The notes beneath the pieces are model-generated. The model saw nothing but the letters and a program-made list of their open reading frames with translations, was not told where the DNA came from and made no database searches. A DNA stretch of 64,000 nt from Gluconobacter kanchanaburiensis NBRC 103587 (GTDB lineage Bacteria > Pseudomonadota > Alphaproteobacteria > Acetobacterales > Acetobacteraceae), in the NCBI RefSeq assembly GCF_007988905.1, contig NZ_BJVA01000007.1, positions 1 to 64,000 on the forward strand. The letters are read 5' to 3'. Both the position numbers and the translations under genes were made by a program. Each line of letters begins with the position of its first letter. Position 1 is the first letter of the stretch. Positions 9,415 through 18,514 of the stretch are shown piece after piece.

Positions 9415-10069
9415 GGCTCAGGACTCATAGCCAGAACATGACGGTTGCTGCGAGGTAGATTGTTGAGAAGAAGACGGTGGGGCATCTGTCATAGCGTGTT
9501 GCGACATGCCGCCAGTCCTTGAGGCGGCCGAACATGATTTCGATGCGGTTGCGTCTTTTGTATTTTCGCTTGTCGTATTTGACTGGTTTTCCGCCCCGGA
9601 ATGTAGGGCCTGATGCCTTTTTCCTCTAAGGCATCCCAGAACCAGTCAGCATCATAACCCCCAGTGCGCCAGCATCCATAGTGCTGCAGGAAGACTGTCC
9701 AGCAGAGCAGCGGCACCGGTGTAATCACGGACCTGTCCCGCCGTCATGAAGAAGCTCAGCGGTCGTCCGTTCTGATCCGTGATCGCATGTAGCTTCGTAT
9801 TCATGCCACCTTTTGTCCGCCCGATCAGACGCCTTGGATCCCCTTTTTTAGCCGCAGGCTTGAAGCCGTACGGTGCGCTTTGAGATACGTCGCATCAATC
9901 ATGATTGTCCGAGGTTCGGCTTTCGCAGCAGACAGGCCATCCATCATCCGCATGAAAATGCCCATGTCGCTCCATCTGTTTATCCGTCAGCCAAAACAAG
10001 TCGCTCATCTTCAGTCTCCTCACAGAGCATGAATCAGAGTTCCACAATCAAATCAATGGGTCCTGAGCC
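9415..10069. mobile_element. Decayed IS5-family (IS427-like) insertion sequence, internally deleted
   Basis: The ends form an imperfect inverted repeat (GGCTCAGGACTCAT at 9415 and the complement of ATGGGTCCTGAGCC ending at 10069), each flanked by TA (9413-9414 and 10070-10071). A TA target duplication is typical of the IS427 group of IS5. The span is 655 bp where about 850 bp is usual. The transposase lacks a central-N-terminal part and is frameshifted, so the copy is inactive. Confidence 0.75.
9425..10008 (-). pseudogene. IS5-family transposase remnant
   Basis: Read on the minus strand, it starts MSDLFWLTDKQMERH, which is characteristic of IS5-type transposases. It then jumps, through a deletion of roughly 200 bp, to the DDE-domain part (MIDATYLKAHRTASSLRLKK). 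Further pieces, GGYDADWFWDALEEKGIRPY and IEIMFGRLKDWRHVATRYDR, lie in different frames, so at least two frameshifts are present. The last stop is at 9425-9427. Confidence 0.8.
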
Positions 10070-10071
10070 TA

Positions 10072-10568
10072 GCCTGTTCTTTATGGGACAGTTTACGCTG
10101 TTCACGTATATACGCCCTTTTCTTGAAGCGGTGGATCATGTTGACGTGTACGTTCTTTCTCTGATTCTGCTGTTGATGGCAGTGTCCGGTTTTATTGGTG
10201 CAGTATTGAAAACCAGCCTTTATCCGACCTTGATTGCTATTCCAGCACTGATGGCCGTTCTGGAATTTAGACTTATCGTATTGGGAAACTGGATAGCCGT
10301 TTGCACTGTCATTCTTGCGGTCTGGGGTTTGTTCGCGACATCTGCACCTGTGGGATGGTAACCTGGTTGGCCCAAACCATGCCTCAAGAGGTTGAAGCAG
10401 GCGGCGGTCTGATGGTAGTGGTGGTGCAACTTGCCATCACATTGGGTGCGACCTGTGGTGGTTTCCTATTGGATCGGATATCAGGCCACGTTTGCCGCGA
10501 GTGCTCTTGCCCTCGTGATGGCTGCCATGCTGGCCTTTGCAACAATGCGATTGGCGAGGACATCATGA
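10072..10568 (+). pseudogene. Major facilitator superfamily transporter, 5'-truncated and frameshifted
   Basis: The C-terminal half of an MFS transporter begins immediately at the right edge of the IS element (LFFMGQFTLFTYIRPFLE) and runs through several hydrophobic helices. The first frame ends at FATSAPVGW. Reading continues in another frame with TWLAQTMPQEVEAGGGLMVV and GATCGGFLLDRI, and after a further shift reaches LALVMAAMLAFATMRLARTS and a stop at 10566-10568. Truncation by the insertion and later frame loss make it non-functional. MFS genes of this type often accompany LysR/SDR gene sets. Confidence 0.78.
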
Positions 10569-10637
10569 TCCCGTGTGAGACAGGCAGTATTGAAAGGCCT
10601 ATTCAACAGTTTTACAGGCTATTCAGAAGTAGCGGTT

Positions 10638-10886
10638 ATGGAAAGCAAGCGTATAGGAACGCAGCCTTCCGGGCGAGGATCATTTGCTTGATTTACCGGA
10701 ACGGTGCGGATTGATCCGCGTTTCAACCCGCCCGAACTTGAGCAGATGACGACGGCTTTTGTCACGTTTGATCCGAGAGCCCGTACGGTGTGGCACGTCC
10801 ATCCGTTCGTTGCGGTCGGGTGCAACGTGATGGTGCCCGTGGAGGAAATATCATCCCGGCGATACCGTGTGGTCTGCCGGTCCTAG
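10638..10886 (+). pseudogene. Cupin-domain protein remnant
   Basis: The reading starts MESKRIGTQPSGRGSF and continues in another frame with FTGTVRIDPRFNPPELEQMT and FVTFDPRARTVWHVHPF, a recognisable cupin of the type often annotated next to SDR or carboxymuconolactone-decarboxylase-like genes. A frameshift lies near 10693. A short deletion after HVHPF removes the usual strand carrying the cupin motif. The remaining end (CGRVQRDGA in another frame) runs out before the second cupin motif. Confidence 0.65.
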
Positions 10887-10891
10887 GCCGC

Positions 10892-11632
10892 CTAAAATCT
10901 ATCAGTACCGGATTTTCTATGGCCGCCGAGACTGTAGCGGTTGCCCGGGTAAGTGAAAATTCCTTTCATAACGACGCGGTTTTTGACCCATGTTCGGCGG
11001 ACTAGTTGAAGGCAAGGTTCATTTGGGCCGATATCGAGAAGGGTTTGGAGGTCCGGCGTAGGAGAAACCGCGAAGACAATATGTTCGATCTCATCGGGGC
11101 CTGATATATGATAAAGGTGTCGATGGGGATGCGTAAGCGTAAAGTCCTGTTGCAGGTATTCCGGAGCAAAAGCCGGCGAGACAAACCGTTCTTCTACCTG
11201 AAGCGGGATATCGTCTTCGAAATGTACGATAACGGAATGGAAGAGTTTGCTGCCCGGTCGCATGTCGAAGGAAAAGGCGAGATCGATGTCGGCCCTGATG
11301 GCGTCCAAGGTGATGACCTGGGCGGTGTGGGTATGACCGGAATTGAGAATATCGTCGGCGATGTCGTGCAGTTCGAGTAGATCGGTTTTGGGGGCAGGGC
11401 GGGAGACAAACGTGCCAACTCCCTGCGCTCGTACTACAATTCCTTCTGTCATCAGTTCGCGCAGGGCGCGATGAACCGTCATGCGTGAGACCCCAAGCAG
11501 ATCGACCAGTTCGCTCTCGGAAGGAAGTTTCTGCCCCTCTTTCCAGTCTCCGTTCTGGATCCGACCAGTAATATGGAGCTTGACCTGCTCATACCGGGCC
11601 GGAGAACGATCTCTGGAAACGCCCATTTTCAT
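10892..11632 (-). CDS. hutC: HutC-type GntR-family repressor of histidine utilisation
   Basis: A 246-residue GntR-family protein of the HutC subfamily. The N-terminal winged HTH is YEQVKLHITGRIQNGDWKEG, then LPSESELVDLLGVSRMTVHR. The C-terminal UTRA effector domain includes LFHSVIVHFEDDIPLQVEER and ends with the YPGNRYSLGG tail seen in HutC proteins. Known HutC repressors bind urocanate. Before an IS inserted, this gene followed hutI closely on the same strand. Two identical candidate operators lie upstream of hutI/hutF and hutU. Confidence 0.9.
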   Translation of the reverse strand: MKMGVSRDRSPARYEQVKLHITGRIQNGDWKEGQKLPSESELVDLLGVSRMTVHRALRELMTEGIVVRAQGVGTFVSRPAPKTDLLELHDIADDILNSGHTHTAQVITLDAIRADIDLAFSFDMRPGSKLFHSVIVHFEDDIPLQVEERFVSPAFAPEYLQQDFTLTHPHRHLYHISGPDEIEHIVFAVSPTPDLQTLLDIGPNEPCLQLVRRTWVKNRVVMKGIFTYPGNRYSLGGHRKSGTDRF

Positions 11633-11740
11633 GTCGCAGACTGTCCTTCAGCTAAGGTGCGGCAATCCAGAAAACATCCTGACGAAAATGCTTGGACAAG
11701 AGGTTGTATGGATAAGAATATGGCACTTCATATCATGTTA

Positions 11741-12624
11741 GAGTCTTTTTGGAAATTGAGCGTGAGGTGTTTTCAGGGAGTCTGGTCGGTGATTCATGCT
11801 CTGGATGTGGACGCCAGAGCAGAGAGGCCGTATGGCCGACATCACCCGCAGGACGAAACGTTATCAGTCTGATCTGGCCGATGAAGAATGGGAGCGCATA
11901 TCGCCCCTGATGCCGCCTGCGAACCGGCGTGGCCGGAAAAGGGCGATTGATTTTCGCGAGATCATCAATGCGTTGCGGTATCTTGTCAGCTCGGGTTGTG
12001 GTTAGGAAATGCTGTCTGTTCACTTTGGTCCGTGGCTATTTTCTGCTGGTTCCGCAGGCTGATGCGCCGTTTTCTGTTACGGACGATCCTTAATGTCTGT
12101 CTGGTGCTCGATCATGAAGCCAGCCCATCGGGTGGTGTCATCGACATCCCGAGGATCAAGGCTTTTCATGCCAAAACCTGAGGTTATGACGCAGGCAAGA
12201 TGATCGTTGATCGTAAGCGCCATATTGCGGCTGATACAGATGGCCGACTGCTTCTGGTCAGGCTGACGCCAGCCGATATTTCAGATAGCGCGGAAGGGCG
12301 GATGATTCTGGAAGCCATCCGCAAACGCTGGCCGTGGATGAAGCATCTCTTCGCGGATGGAGCTTATGACCGCCTTCAGTTGATGGATATGCAGATTTTT
12401 TCGACTTCACGCTCGAGGTTATTTGCTGCTTAGACACCGTAAAATGTTTGAAATCCTGCCGCGACACTGGATCATTGAACGGACATTCGGCTGGATGATC
12501 CGATGGCGCCGACTTGTGAAGGATTACGAGCAGCGCATCGATGTGGCTCAGGCTATGATCCATATTGCCATGGGAAGCCTCATACTACGTTGAACCGCTT
12601 ATCCCTGAATTTCCAAAAGGGCTC
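11741..12624. mobile_element. IS5-family (IS1031-like) insertion sequence with TTA target duplication, transposase decayed
   Basis: The 884-bp element is bounded by imperfect inverted repeats (left GAGTCTTTTTGGAAATTGAG, right the complement of a sequence beginning GAGCCCTTTTGGAAATTCAG). It is flanked by the direct repeat TTA (11738-11740 and 12625-12627). A TNA 3-bp duplication is typical of the IS1031 group of IS5. It lies between hutC and hutI and supplies the last codons of hutI. Confidence 0.88.
11832..12593 (+). pseudogene. IS5-family transposase, frameshifted
   Basis: It starts at ATG 11832 with RYQSDLADEEWERISPLMPP and RGRKRAIDFREIINALRYL, the N-terminal part of IS5-type transposases. 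It then breaks at a stop after SSGCG. Later segments in other frames include SGGVIDIPRIKAFHAKT, then [37 protein letters not shown] and finally [20 protein letters not shown]. Several frameshifts and internal stops make it inactive, though the IS ends are preserved. Confidence 0.85.
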
Positions 12625-13853
12625 TTAGAAAGTTTACCGTCAAAAATGCGGTGGACGGGTCGTCTACCTCCGATCCAGTATGACAGTTCATGGGGACCGG
12701 CGATGTCCCACAGCAGCATGTCTGCCGCTTTACCGAGGGACAGGCTGCCGGTCAGGTTCTGAAGGCCCAGAGCCTGTGCTCCGATCCGGGTTACGGCTGC
12801 GAAGGCTTCTTCGGGGGTCATCCGAAACAGGGTGCAGGCCATATTCATGATTCCTGTCAGACTGACGCTGGGGGAGGTGCCCGGATTGCAGTCCGTAGCG
12901 AGTCCCATCGGTACACGGTGTTTTCTGAACAGGCTCACGGGGGGTAGGTGTGTTTCACGGATGAAATAGAAAGCGCCGGGTAGCAGCATGGCAACGGTTC
13001 CGGAGTGAGCAAGCTCCATCACATCGTCTTCGGTGACATATTCCAGATGGTCGGTGGAAAGCGCGCCATAACGCGCGGCCAGTTTTGTTCCGCCACTGTT
13101 GGAAAGTTGTTCAGAGTGAAGGCGAACCGGAATTTCAAGATCTGCAGCGGCGCGGAAAAGGCGCTCAATCTGGTTGGGGGTGAAGGCGATGGTTTCACAG
13201 AAGCCGTCCAGACTGTCGATCAGGTTCTCTTCGGCAGCCAGAGGAAGGATTTCTGCGATGAGATGGGAAACGTAGTCGTCCTGCCGATCCCTGAATTCGG
13301 GTGGCAGGGCATGGGCACCGAGAAATGTGGCATGGACGCGTACGGGAAGGGTTTTGCCGATGGTGCGCGCAACTCGGAGCTGTTTGAGTTCGTCTTTGAG
13401 AGTTAGGCCGTAACCGGATTTCATCTCGATCGTGGTGGTGCCTTCGGACATCATGCGCTGGACGCGACGTGCAGTGACGTCAAGCAACTCCTCCTCCGTC
13501 GCGCGGCGAGTGGCATTAACAGTCGAGAGGATGCCCCCCCCCCTCTGGGCGATTTCTGCGTAGGTGGCGCCGTTGAGGCGTTCCGCAAACTCGGAGCTTC
13601 GATCACCGGCATAGATGACGTGCGTATGCGCGTCGACAAGTCCTGGTGTCATCCAGAAACCCTGTCCAGAACGGACATCCTGCGCAAGTTTCTGGGGCGT
13701 ATCAGGAAGATCCGTAGCGGTGCCGATCCAGCTGATGCGGCCGTTTTTGATGCCGAGTGCCGCATCGCGGATGCAGCCATAACCGTCCAGTGTTGATATG
13801 CGGGCTGGATCGGCGGTCGCGACATGAATGTCTGTCCAGAGTGTGTCCCACAT
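12585..13853 (-). CDS. hutI: Imidazolonepropionase
   Basis: Amidohydrolase that converts 4-imidazolone-5-propanoate to N-formimidoyl-glutamate in cytoplasmic histidine degradation; 422 residues. Metal-site features are [12 protein letters not shown] (residues about 73-84), a later HSEQLS and a DCNPGTSPS segment. The conserved RGGGILSTV stretch is encoded by an uninterrupted run of ten G (C10 at 13534-13543 on the plus strand). The last 13 residues (from KSPFGNSG) are encoded by the right end of an IS inserted at 12624/12625. The reconstructed ancestral end would have been Asn-Met-Ile-stop. It is divergent from hutF, with a putative HutC operator between them. Confidence 0.93.
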   Translation of the reverse strand: MWDTLWTDIHVATADPARISTLDGYGCIRDAALGIKNGRISWIGTATDLPDTPQKLAQDVRSGQGFWMTPGLVDAHTHVIYAGDRSSEFAERLNGATYAEIAQRGGGILSTVNATRRATEEELLDVTARRVQRMMSEGTTTIEMKSGYGLTLKDELKQLRVARTIGKTLPVRVHATFLGAHALPPEFRDRQDDYVSHLIAEILPLAAEENLIDSLDGFCETIAFTPNQIERLFRAAADLEIPVRLHSEQLSNSGGTKLAARYGALSTDHLEYVTEDDVMELAHSGTVAMLLPGAFYFIRETHLPPVSLFRKHRVPMGLATDCNPGTSPSVSLTGIMNMACTLFRMTPEEAFAAVTRIGAQALGLQNLTGSLSLGKAADMLLWDIAGPHELSYWIGGRRPVHRIFDGKLSKSPFGNSGISGST

Positions 13854-13889
13854 TCTTGTCTTCCTTACGCGCTCAAAAGGATCTTAAAA

Positions 13890-13900
13890 GTATATACAAG
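13890..13900. promoter_or_regulatory. Putative HutC operator between hutI and hutF
   Basis: GTATATACAAG, with an 8-bp perfect palindrome GTATATAC. The same 11-mer occurs upstream of hutU. It lies in the 129-bp divergent hutI-hutF intergenic region. HutC sites in proteobacteria are known to be TTGTATATACAA-like, which supports the call; binding is inferred. Confidence 0.65.
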
Positions 13901-13982
13901 TGATATAAATCCATTATCATGATGTAATCAACGCGCAAATCCAAGGCTTTCCGCTTAAGGGTGGAGGGAAGGTTGAGAGGTT

Positions 13983-15344
13983 ATGGAACTGTTTGCCGAT
14001 CAGGCTCTTTTGCCCGGAGGATGGTGCAGAAATGTGCGGATAACCATTTCCTCTGCGGGGCGGTTTGAAGCGGTTGTCCCGGATAGCGTGGCGCCCGTCG
14101 GAGTGAGACGGGAGGCGATGATTGTTCCGCCTCAGTTGAGTCTTCATTCTCATGCGTTTCAGCGAGGAATGGCCGGGCTGACGGAAAGTCGACAGAATCC
14201 GGCGGACACGTTCTGGACGTGGCGGCGGCTGATGTATCGGCTTGCGCACCGGATTTCGCCTGAGCAGATGCAGGATATCGCCAGCTATTTATATATGGAA
14301 ATGCTTTCGGCCGGATATACGCAGGTTGCGGAGTTCCATTACCTTCATCATGCTTCGGGGGGCACATCTTACGCCCGGATGGCGGAGATGTGTCTGCGGC
14401 TGGGAGACGCGGCCCAGATGACTGGAATCGGGCTGACAGTTCTGCCGACGCTGTATGAGCGGGGAGGGTTTGACGGCAGTCCGTTGCAGGATGCGCAGGA
14501 ACGGTTTGCGACGACGCCCGACCTGATTGCGAAGATCATCGATCAGACCCGCTCCGCATGGATGGGGATGCTGCATCTGTCTGTGGGATTGGGGCTGCAT
14601 TCTTTGCGGGCTGTGGATCTGGCGTCGGCGTCGGATCTTCTGGCGGTTCAGACGGGGCCTGTTCATATTCATGTGGCGGAACAGCAGAAGGAAGTGGAGG
14701 ACTGCATGTCGGCTACCGGCGCGCGTCCTGTGGATTATCTGTTGTCCCATGCGGATGTCGACGGGCGGTGGTGCCTGGTGCATGCGACACATCTCTCTGC
14801 GTCTGAAATTACGGGTCTGGCCCGTTCGGGAGCTGTGGCGGGGCTATGTCCGATCACGGAGGGTAATCTGGGAGACGGCCTGTTCCCCCTTGTTTCTTAT
14901 GTGAATGAAGCAGGGCGTTTCGGGATTGGAAGTGACAGCAATGTGCTGATCAGCCCATGGGAAGAGCTGCGCCTTCTGGAATATGGGCAGAGACTGGTTA
15001 CGCAGACACGGTGTGCGTCCCTGCCTGTGGATGTTCTGGGGTCTACAGGGGGATGGCTGTACCGCCAGGCGCTGGAGGGTGGGCGGCAGGCCTGCGGGCT
15101 GGACTCCTGGGGGCTGGTAGCGGGCGCACGTGCTGATCTGTGTGTGCTGGATGAAGACCTGCTGCCGCTTCCTTCTCTCCAGAGCGATGCCATCCTGGAC
15201 GCTGCTATTTTCGGATCGCGCCAGCCGCCCGTGAAAGATGTCCTATGTGGCGGTCAGTGGCGTGTGCGTGATGGGCGGCATGTGGATCATGATGCCATTA
15301 CGACGGCTTTCCGGCGCACGGTACGAACACTTCTCGATCTCTGA
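13983..15344 (+). CDS. hutF: Formimidoylglutamate deiminase
   Basis: A 453-residue amidohydrolase that deaminates N-formimidoyl-L-glutamate to N-formyl-L-glutamate, the committed step of the five-step histidine pathway. Metal-ligand motifs are visible as LSLHSHAFQRGMAG (residues about 52-65), HIHVAEQQKEVEDC, LVHATHLS and GIGSDSNVLISPWEELR. Length is normal for HutF. It is followed 21 bp later by hutG, the next enzyme, and is divergent from hutI. A GAGAGG site lies close before ATG 13983. Confidence 0.92.
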   Translation: MELFADQALLPGGWCRNVRITISSAGRFEAVVPDSVAPVGVRREAMIVPPQLSLHSHAFQRGMAGLTESRQNPADTFWTWRRLMYRLAHRISPEQMQDIASYLYMEMLSAGYTQVAEFHYLHHASGGTSYARMAEMCLRLGDAAQMTGIGLTVLPTLYERGGFDGSPLQDAQERFATTPDLIAKIIDQTRSAWMGMLHLSVGLGLHSLRAVDLASASDLLAVQTGPVHIHVAEQQKEVEDCMSATGARPVDYLLSHADVDGRWCLVHATHLSASEITGLARSGAVAGLCPITEGNLGDGLFPLVSYVNEAGRFGIGSDSNVLISPWEELRLLEYGQRLVTQTRCASLPVDVLGSTGGWLYRQALEGGRQACGLDSWGLVAGARADLCVLDEDLLPLPSLQSDAILDAAIFGSRQPPVKDVLCGGQWRVRDGRHVDHDAITTAFRRTVRTLLDL

Positions 15345-15365
15345 GTTCAAAAGGAAATCCTGACC

Positions 15366-16163
15366 ATGACGGATGTCTTTTCCCTCGTTCGTGGCACCAT
15401 GCCCGTGCTTGTGACGCTGCCTCATTCCGGATGTCATCTGGCGCCCGGTATGGAACGCCGGATGACCGCCCGGGGGCGGCAGCTTCCTGACACGGACTGG
15501 TATATGGAGCATCTTTATGCTGGGGCACTGTCGAGCGGTATCGGCGTTCTGAAAGCCAGTCATTCCCGTTATGTGGTGGATCTGAACCGTGGGGCCGACG
15601 ACGCAGCCCTCTATCCGGGGCGACCGAGTACGGGGCTTGTGCCTTCGCTGACGTTCGATGGCCTGCCCATTTACCGTGCGGGACAGGAGCCTGATGACTG
15701 TGAGATTGCCGAACGTCGGGAGGCTTACTGGCGTCCCTATCATGCGGCTGTTACCGAAGAGCTTGAGCGCCTTCGCCAGAAATGGGGATGGGCGGTTCTG
15801 TGGGACGGCCATTCCATTAAATCGGATATTCCTCGCCTGTTCGAAGGGACGCTTCCCGATCTGAATATCGGGACCAACAGCGGACAGTCCTGCAATGTGG
15901 ATCTGGAGGCTCGTCTGGGGCTGCGTATGGCAGAAAGCCCGTTTTACAGTCATGTCGTCAACGGCAGGTTCAAGGGGGGCTATACGACACGACATTACGG
16001 GCAGCCCGCGCGCGGCATTCATGCCGTCCAGCTTGAGATTGCACAGTCCACCTATCTGAAGAGCGAGGACGGACCGTGGCCGATCGATCTGGAAAAGGCC
16101 GTGCGGCTGTCGCGGATGATCAATGCGCTGCTTGAGACGGCGCTCTGCTGGCGCCCGGAATAA
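15366..16163 (+). CDS. hutG: N-formylglutamate deformylase
   Basis: A 265-residue N-formylglutamate amidohydrolase, which releases formate and glutamate as the last step of the hutF route. Family features are LVTLPHSGCHLAPG near the N-terminus, RYVVDLNRGADD, and VLWDGHSIKSDIPRLFEG, with NIGTNSGQSC later. The upstream sequence has an AAAAGGAA site. It follows hutF closely, so the two are almost certainly co-transcribed. Confidence 0.92.
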   Translation: MTDVFSLVRGTMPVLVTLPHSGCHLAPGMERRMTARGRQLPDTDWYMEHLYAGALSSGIGVLKASHSRYVVDLNRGADDAALYPGRPSTGLVPSLTFDGLPIYRAGQEPDDCEIAERREAYWRPYHAAVTEELERLRQKWGWAVLWDGHSIKSDIPRLFEGTLPDLNIGTNSGQSCNVDLEARLGLRMAESPFYSHVVNGRFKGGYTTRHYGQPARGIHAVQLEIAQSTYLKSEDGPWPIDLEKAVRLSRMINALLETALCWRPE

Positions 16164-16231
16164 GGCAGATGAAAAAGGCTGATATCATTTCATAAATGGA
16201 TTGACAGGAGTGCTATGTGATCTGAATAATG

Positions 16232-16242
16232 GTATATACAAG
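16232..16242. promoter_or_regulatory. Putative HutC operator upstream of hutU
   Basis: The same GTATATACAAG 11-mer as in the hutI-hutF gap. It lies 19 bp before the hutU start codon in a 97-bp hutG-hutU gap, so hutU probably has its own HutC-repressed promoter. Confidence 0.62.
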
Positions 16243-16260
16243 TTCATACAGGAGATTTCC

Positions 16261-17946
16261 ATGAGTGATTCCGGCAGCCGCCTGTCGAATGATCGTGTCA
16301 TCCGCGCTCCGACCGGACCCGGACTTTCGGCAAAAAGCTGGCAGACGGAGGCTGCGCTCAGGATGCTGATGAACAATCTCGATCCTGACGTTGCGGAAAA
16401 GCCGTCCGAGCTGGTTGTCTATGGTGGTATTGGTCGTGCTGCCCGGAACTGGGAGTGTTACGACAGGATCGTCGAGGTGTTGCGGGATCTCGAGGGGGAT
16501 CAGACGCTTCTCGTGCAGTCCGGAAAGCCGGTTGGCGTTTTCCGGACGCATGCCGATGCGCCGCGGGTGCTGATTGCGAATTCCAATCTCGTGCCTCACT
16601 GGGCGACCTGGAAGACGTTCAACGAGCTCGATCGTGCGGGGCTCATGATGTACGGTCAGATGACGGCGGGATCGTGGATCTATATCGGGTCCCAGGGCAT
16701 TGTGCAGGGCACCTACGAGACTTTCGTGGAAATGGGGCGCCAGTCTTATGGTGGCAGCCTCAGGGGGCGCTGGATCCTGACGGGTGGTCTGGGGGGCATG
16801 AGCGGTGCGCAGCCTCTGGCAGCCGTTATGGCCGGTGCGTCCATGCTGGCTGTCGAATGTGAGCCATCCCGTATCCGGAAGCGCCTGGAGACGGGATATC
16901 TGGATCGTCAGGTCGAAACCCTTGATGAGGCTCTGGCTATTATTCATGACGCCTGCGCCAAAGGCGAAGCTGTTTCGGTAGGTTTGCTGGGCAATGCCGC
17001 CGAAGTTTTTCCGGAACTGGTACGGCGTGGTATTCGCCCGGATGGTGTGACGGATCAGACGTCTGCGCATGATCCGCTGAACGGCTATCTGCCCGCCGGG
17101 TGGTCGCTGGAGCAGGCCGAGAAGATGCGGATTACCAACCCTGCGGCGGTCGAGAAGGCAGCGCGTGAATCCATGCGGCTTCAGGTTGAGGCCATGGTGG
17201 CGTTCCATCGCATGGGTGTGCCGACGTTCGATTATGGCAACAATATCCGGCAGATGGCCTTCGAGGAAGGGCTTGAAGACGCTTTTGCCTTTCCAGGATT
17301 TGTGCCGGCCTATATCCGGCCGCTGTTCTGCCGGGGGATCGGTCCGTTCCGCTGGGCTGCGCTGTCCGGCGATCCGGAGGATATTTTCAAGACCGACCAG
17401 AAGGTCAAGGAACTGCTGCCGGACGACAGACATCTTCATAACTGGCTCGATATGGCGCGGGAGAAGATCCATTTCCAGGGACTGCCTTCGCGGATCTGCT
17501 GGGTGGGTCTGGGAGACCGCCATCGTCTCGGGCTTGCGTTCAACGATATGGTTGCGAGCGGGGAACTCAAGGGGCCGATCGTAATTGGACGCGACCATCT
17601 GGATAGCGGATCGGTCGCCAGTCCCAACCGGGAGACCGAAAGCATGTGTGATGGCTCGGATGCCGTATCGGACTGGCCGCTGCTAAATGCGCTGCTGAAT
17701 ACGGCGTCAGGTGCGACCTGGGTGTCGCTGCATCATGGTGGAGGTGTTGGAATGGGCTTTTCGCAGCATTCGGGCATGGTGATTGTGGCGGACGGTACAC
17801 CGGATGCGGCACGGCGTTTGGAGCGGGTATTGTGGAATGATCCTGCGACGGGCGTTATGCGACATGCGGATGCCGGTTACGATATCGCAAGAGACTGCGC
17901 GCGGGAGAAAGGGCTCGATTTGCCCATGTTGACGCGCGGTTCCTGA
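16261..17946 (+). CDS. hutU: Urocanate hydratase
   Basis: A 561-residue urocanase converting urocanate to 4-imidazolone-5-propanoate with NAD+ as cofactor. Highly conserved parts are [40 protein letters not shown], and [20 protein letters not shown], with [20 protein letters not shown] and [11 protein letters not shown]-like sequence near the end. The open frame extends upstream to 16201, but ATG 16261 with CAGGAG 9-10 bases before gives the normal N-terminus. It is preceded by its own putative HutC operator. Confidence 0.95.
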   Translation: MSDSGSRLSNDRVIRAPTGPGLSAKSWQTEAALRMLMNNLDPDVAEKPSELVVYGGIGRAARNWECYDRIVEVLRDLEGDQTLLVQSGKPVGVFRTHADAPRVLIANSNLVPHWATWKTFNELDRAGLMMYGQMTAGSWIYIGSQGIVQGTYETFVEMGRQSYGGSLRGRWILTGGLGGMSGAQPLAAVMAGASMLAVECEPSRIRKRLETGYLDRQVETLDEALAIIHDACAKGEAVSVGLLGNAAEVFPELVRRGIRPDGVTDQTSAHDPLNGYLPAGWSLEQAEKMRITNPAAVEKAARESMRLQVEAMVAFHRMGVPTFDYGNNIRQMAFEEGLEDAFAFPGFVPAYIRPLFCRGIGPFRWAALSGDPEDIFKTDQKVKELLPDDRHLHNWLDMAREKIHFQGLPSRICWVGLGDRHRLGLAFNDMVASGELKGPIVIGRDHLDSGSVASPNRETESMCDGSDAVSDWPLLNALLNTASGATWVSLHHGGGVGMGFSQHSGMVIVADGTPDAARRLERVLWNDPATGVMRHADAGYDIARDCAREKGLDLPMLTRGS

Positions 17947-17962
17947 TCAGGGCGTCAGAGAC

Positions 17963-18508
17963 TTACATGATGCCGTAAGCAATAGGGCGCAACGTCGATT
18001 CCGTTTTCAGAATGGTCAGTGCAAAAGGGCGATCTCCAAGAAGGATGTCGCCCGGAGCAAGTTGGTAGTGCTGGTGATCTGATGCCACGGTCCAGCGGTT
18101 CTGGACGACAACGAAGGCCAGGAGGGAATTCGGGAGCGGCTGTTCGGACGTTATGGAAATCAGGGTTGGGCCGGCTGCTTCCTGGGGACGCATCAGGTTC
18201 AGGACTTCGACCGGCCCTGCCAGAGGTATGCCGGTCATGGGTAAGTCGCCGCTGTATGTGAGGATGCTTCCTAGCCTTTCAAGGCGCAGGGCAGGGCTGT
18301 TCGGAGCAGGAATGATCTGGACTCCCTGACCTTTGAGCAGACCGGTCTGGCGAAGGATGCCCGGGAAAACTGAAAATGGCGCAGGGCCGGTGATGAAAGC
18401 GACGCTCAGGCGCCACTCCGGCTGTTCGTTCAGCAGCCGGGTGGTCCCCGCTCCGTTTTTCCAGAGGATGTCGGGGAGATCGGCGAGGCGGATGTGACGG
18501 AGGGTCAC
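17963..18508 (-). CDS. hutD: HutD-family protein
   Basis: A 181-residue cupin-like protein of the HutD family. The diagnostic motif near the N-terminus is WKNGAGTTRLL, with LSVAFITGPAPFSVFPGI following. HutD proteins occur in hut operons and are thought to modulate the pathway, possibly by binding urocanate or formylglutamate; their exact function is unsettled. It starts six bases after the stop of the aminotransferase gene on the same strand, and is convergent with hutU. Confidence 0.88.
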   Translation of the reverse strand: MTLRHIRLADLPDILWKNGAGTTRLLNEQPEWRLSVAFITGPAPFSVFPGILRQTGLLKGQGVQIIPAPNSPALRLERLGSILTYSGDLPMTGIPLAGPVEVLNLMRPQEAAGPTLISITSEQPLPNSLLAFVVVQNRWTVASDHQHYQLAPGDILLGDRPFALTILKTESTLRPIAYGIM

Positions 18509-18514
18509 AAGAGG

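Noticed and set aside
16213-17598. 461-residue antisense open frame opposite hutU
   Set aside because: Low-complexity, no recognisable motif, no ribosome-binding site, and it is fully explained as the shadow of hutU.
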